Shown here piece by piece: positions 5,884 through 5,903 of a stretch of DNA of 5,903 bases. How positions within the stretch are numbered: position 1 is the first letter of the stretch; each line of letters starts with the position of its first letter. Made by a program: the position numbers and the translations under genes. The notes beneath the pieces were generated by a model that was not told the DNA's origin, searched no databases, and saw only the letters and a program-made list of their open reading frames with translations. The stretch is from Thermofilaceae archaeon (GTDB taxonomy: Archaea; Thermoproteota; Thermoprotei; Thermofilales; B69-G16), in assembly GCA_027017165.1 (NCBI GenBank), contig JALURF010000148.1, forward strand, positions 3,274 through 9,176, read 5' to 3'.

Positions 5884-5897
5884 ATGCTAGATAGCAT
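5884..5897. repeat. Palindrome ATGCTA-GA-TAGCAT
   Basis: Two 6-bp arms are exact reverse complements around a GA centre, overlapping the candidate start codon at 5884. With only 2 nt between the arms it would make a poor RNA hairpin loop but a reasonable protein-binding dyad. The function is unknown and chance is possible. Confidence 0.3.
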
Positions 5898-5903
5898 TTC
5901 TTC
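5884..5903 (+). CDS. Possible start of a gene leaving the right edge
   Basis: ATG at 5884 opens a frame reading M-L-D-S-I-S for the 20 visible bases, with correct spacing from the TATA-like TTTAAAAT. Six codons cannot identify a product. An upstream ATG (5870) reaches a stop after six codons, so 5884 is the only plus-strand candidate here. Supported by promoter spacing alone. Confidence 0.2.

Overview
The window looks archaeal, most likely from a thermophilic Thermoproteota-like (crenarchaeal) lineage. The evidence is an archaeal-type prolyl-tRNA synthetase with a C-terminal four-cysteine zinc domain, an SfsA of the archaeal form, a compact VapBC pair with a ribbon-helix-helix antitoxin, and TATA boxes about 25-31 nt before start codons, as expected for leaderless or near-leaderless mRNAs. 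Proteins are rich in Lys, Glu, Arg and Ile and the DNA is moderately AT-rich. I cannot place the genus from sequence alone.

Layout: (1) 1-523, minus strand, most of an sfsA gene cut by the left edge. (2) 524-649, a divergent regulatory gap with a striking repeat array: GGTA at 603, 618 and 633, in exact 15-bp steps, and two full GGTAAACC copies on either side of a TATA-like heptamer. (3) 650-1287, plus strand, a complete vapB-vapC toxin-antitoxin operon with a GGTTTACC motif, the inverse of the upstream repeat, just past its end. (4) 1356-2066, plus, an unrecognised protein of about 236 residues that faintly resembles FMN-binding split-barrel proteins. (5) 2067-2191, the proS promoter and leader, which may also hold a very small hydrophobic ORF. 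(6) 2192-3643, plus, proS. (7) 3640-5742, minus, a 700-residue multi-spanning membrane protein. It joins an N-terminal YdjM-type (metal-dependent membrane hydrolase) domain to a GT-C-glycosyltransferase-like membrane domain, and its stop codon overlaps that of proS. (8) 5743-5903, an intergenic stretch with a minus-strand promoter and a candidate plus-strand leaderless start at 5884 running off the right edge.

How the genes relate: vapB and vapC form one operon (2-nt gap, Shine-Dalgarno-like purines at the end of vapB) that is probably self-repressed through the repeats around its TATA box. The other genes appear to be separate transcription units with their own promoters. No shared pathway links sfsA, proS, the unknown protein and the membrane protein. 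I see no CRISPR array, tRNA, rRNA or insertion sequence. The features most worth following are the YdjM/GT-C fusion, the vapBC operator array and the unknown 1356-2066 protein. I do not see convincing evidence of a new multi-gene system.
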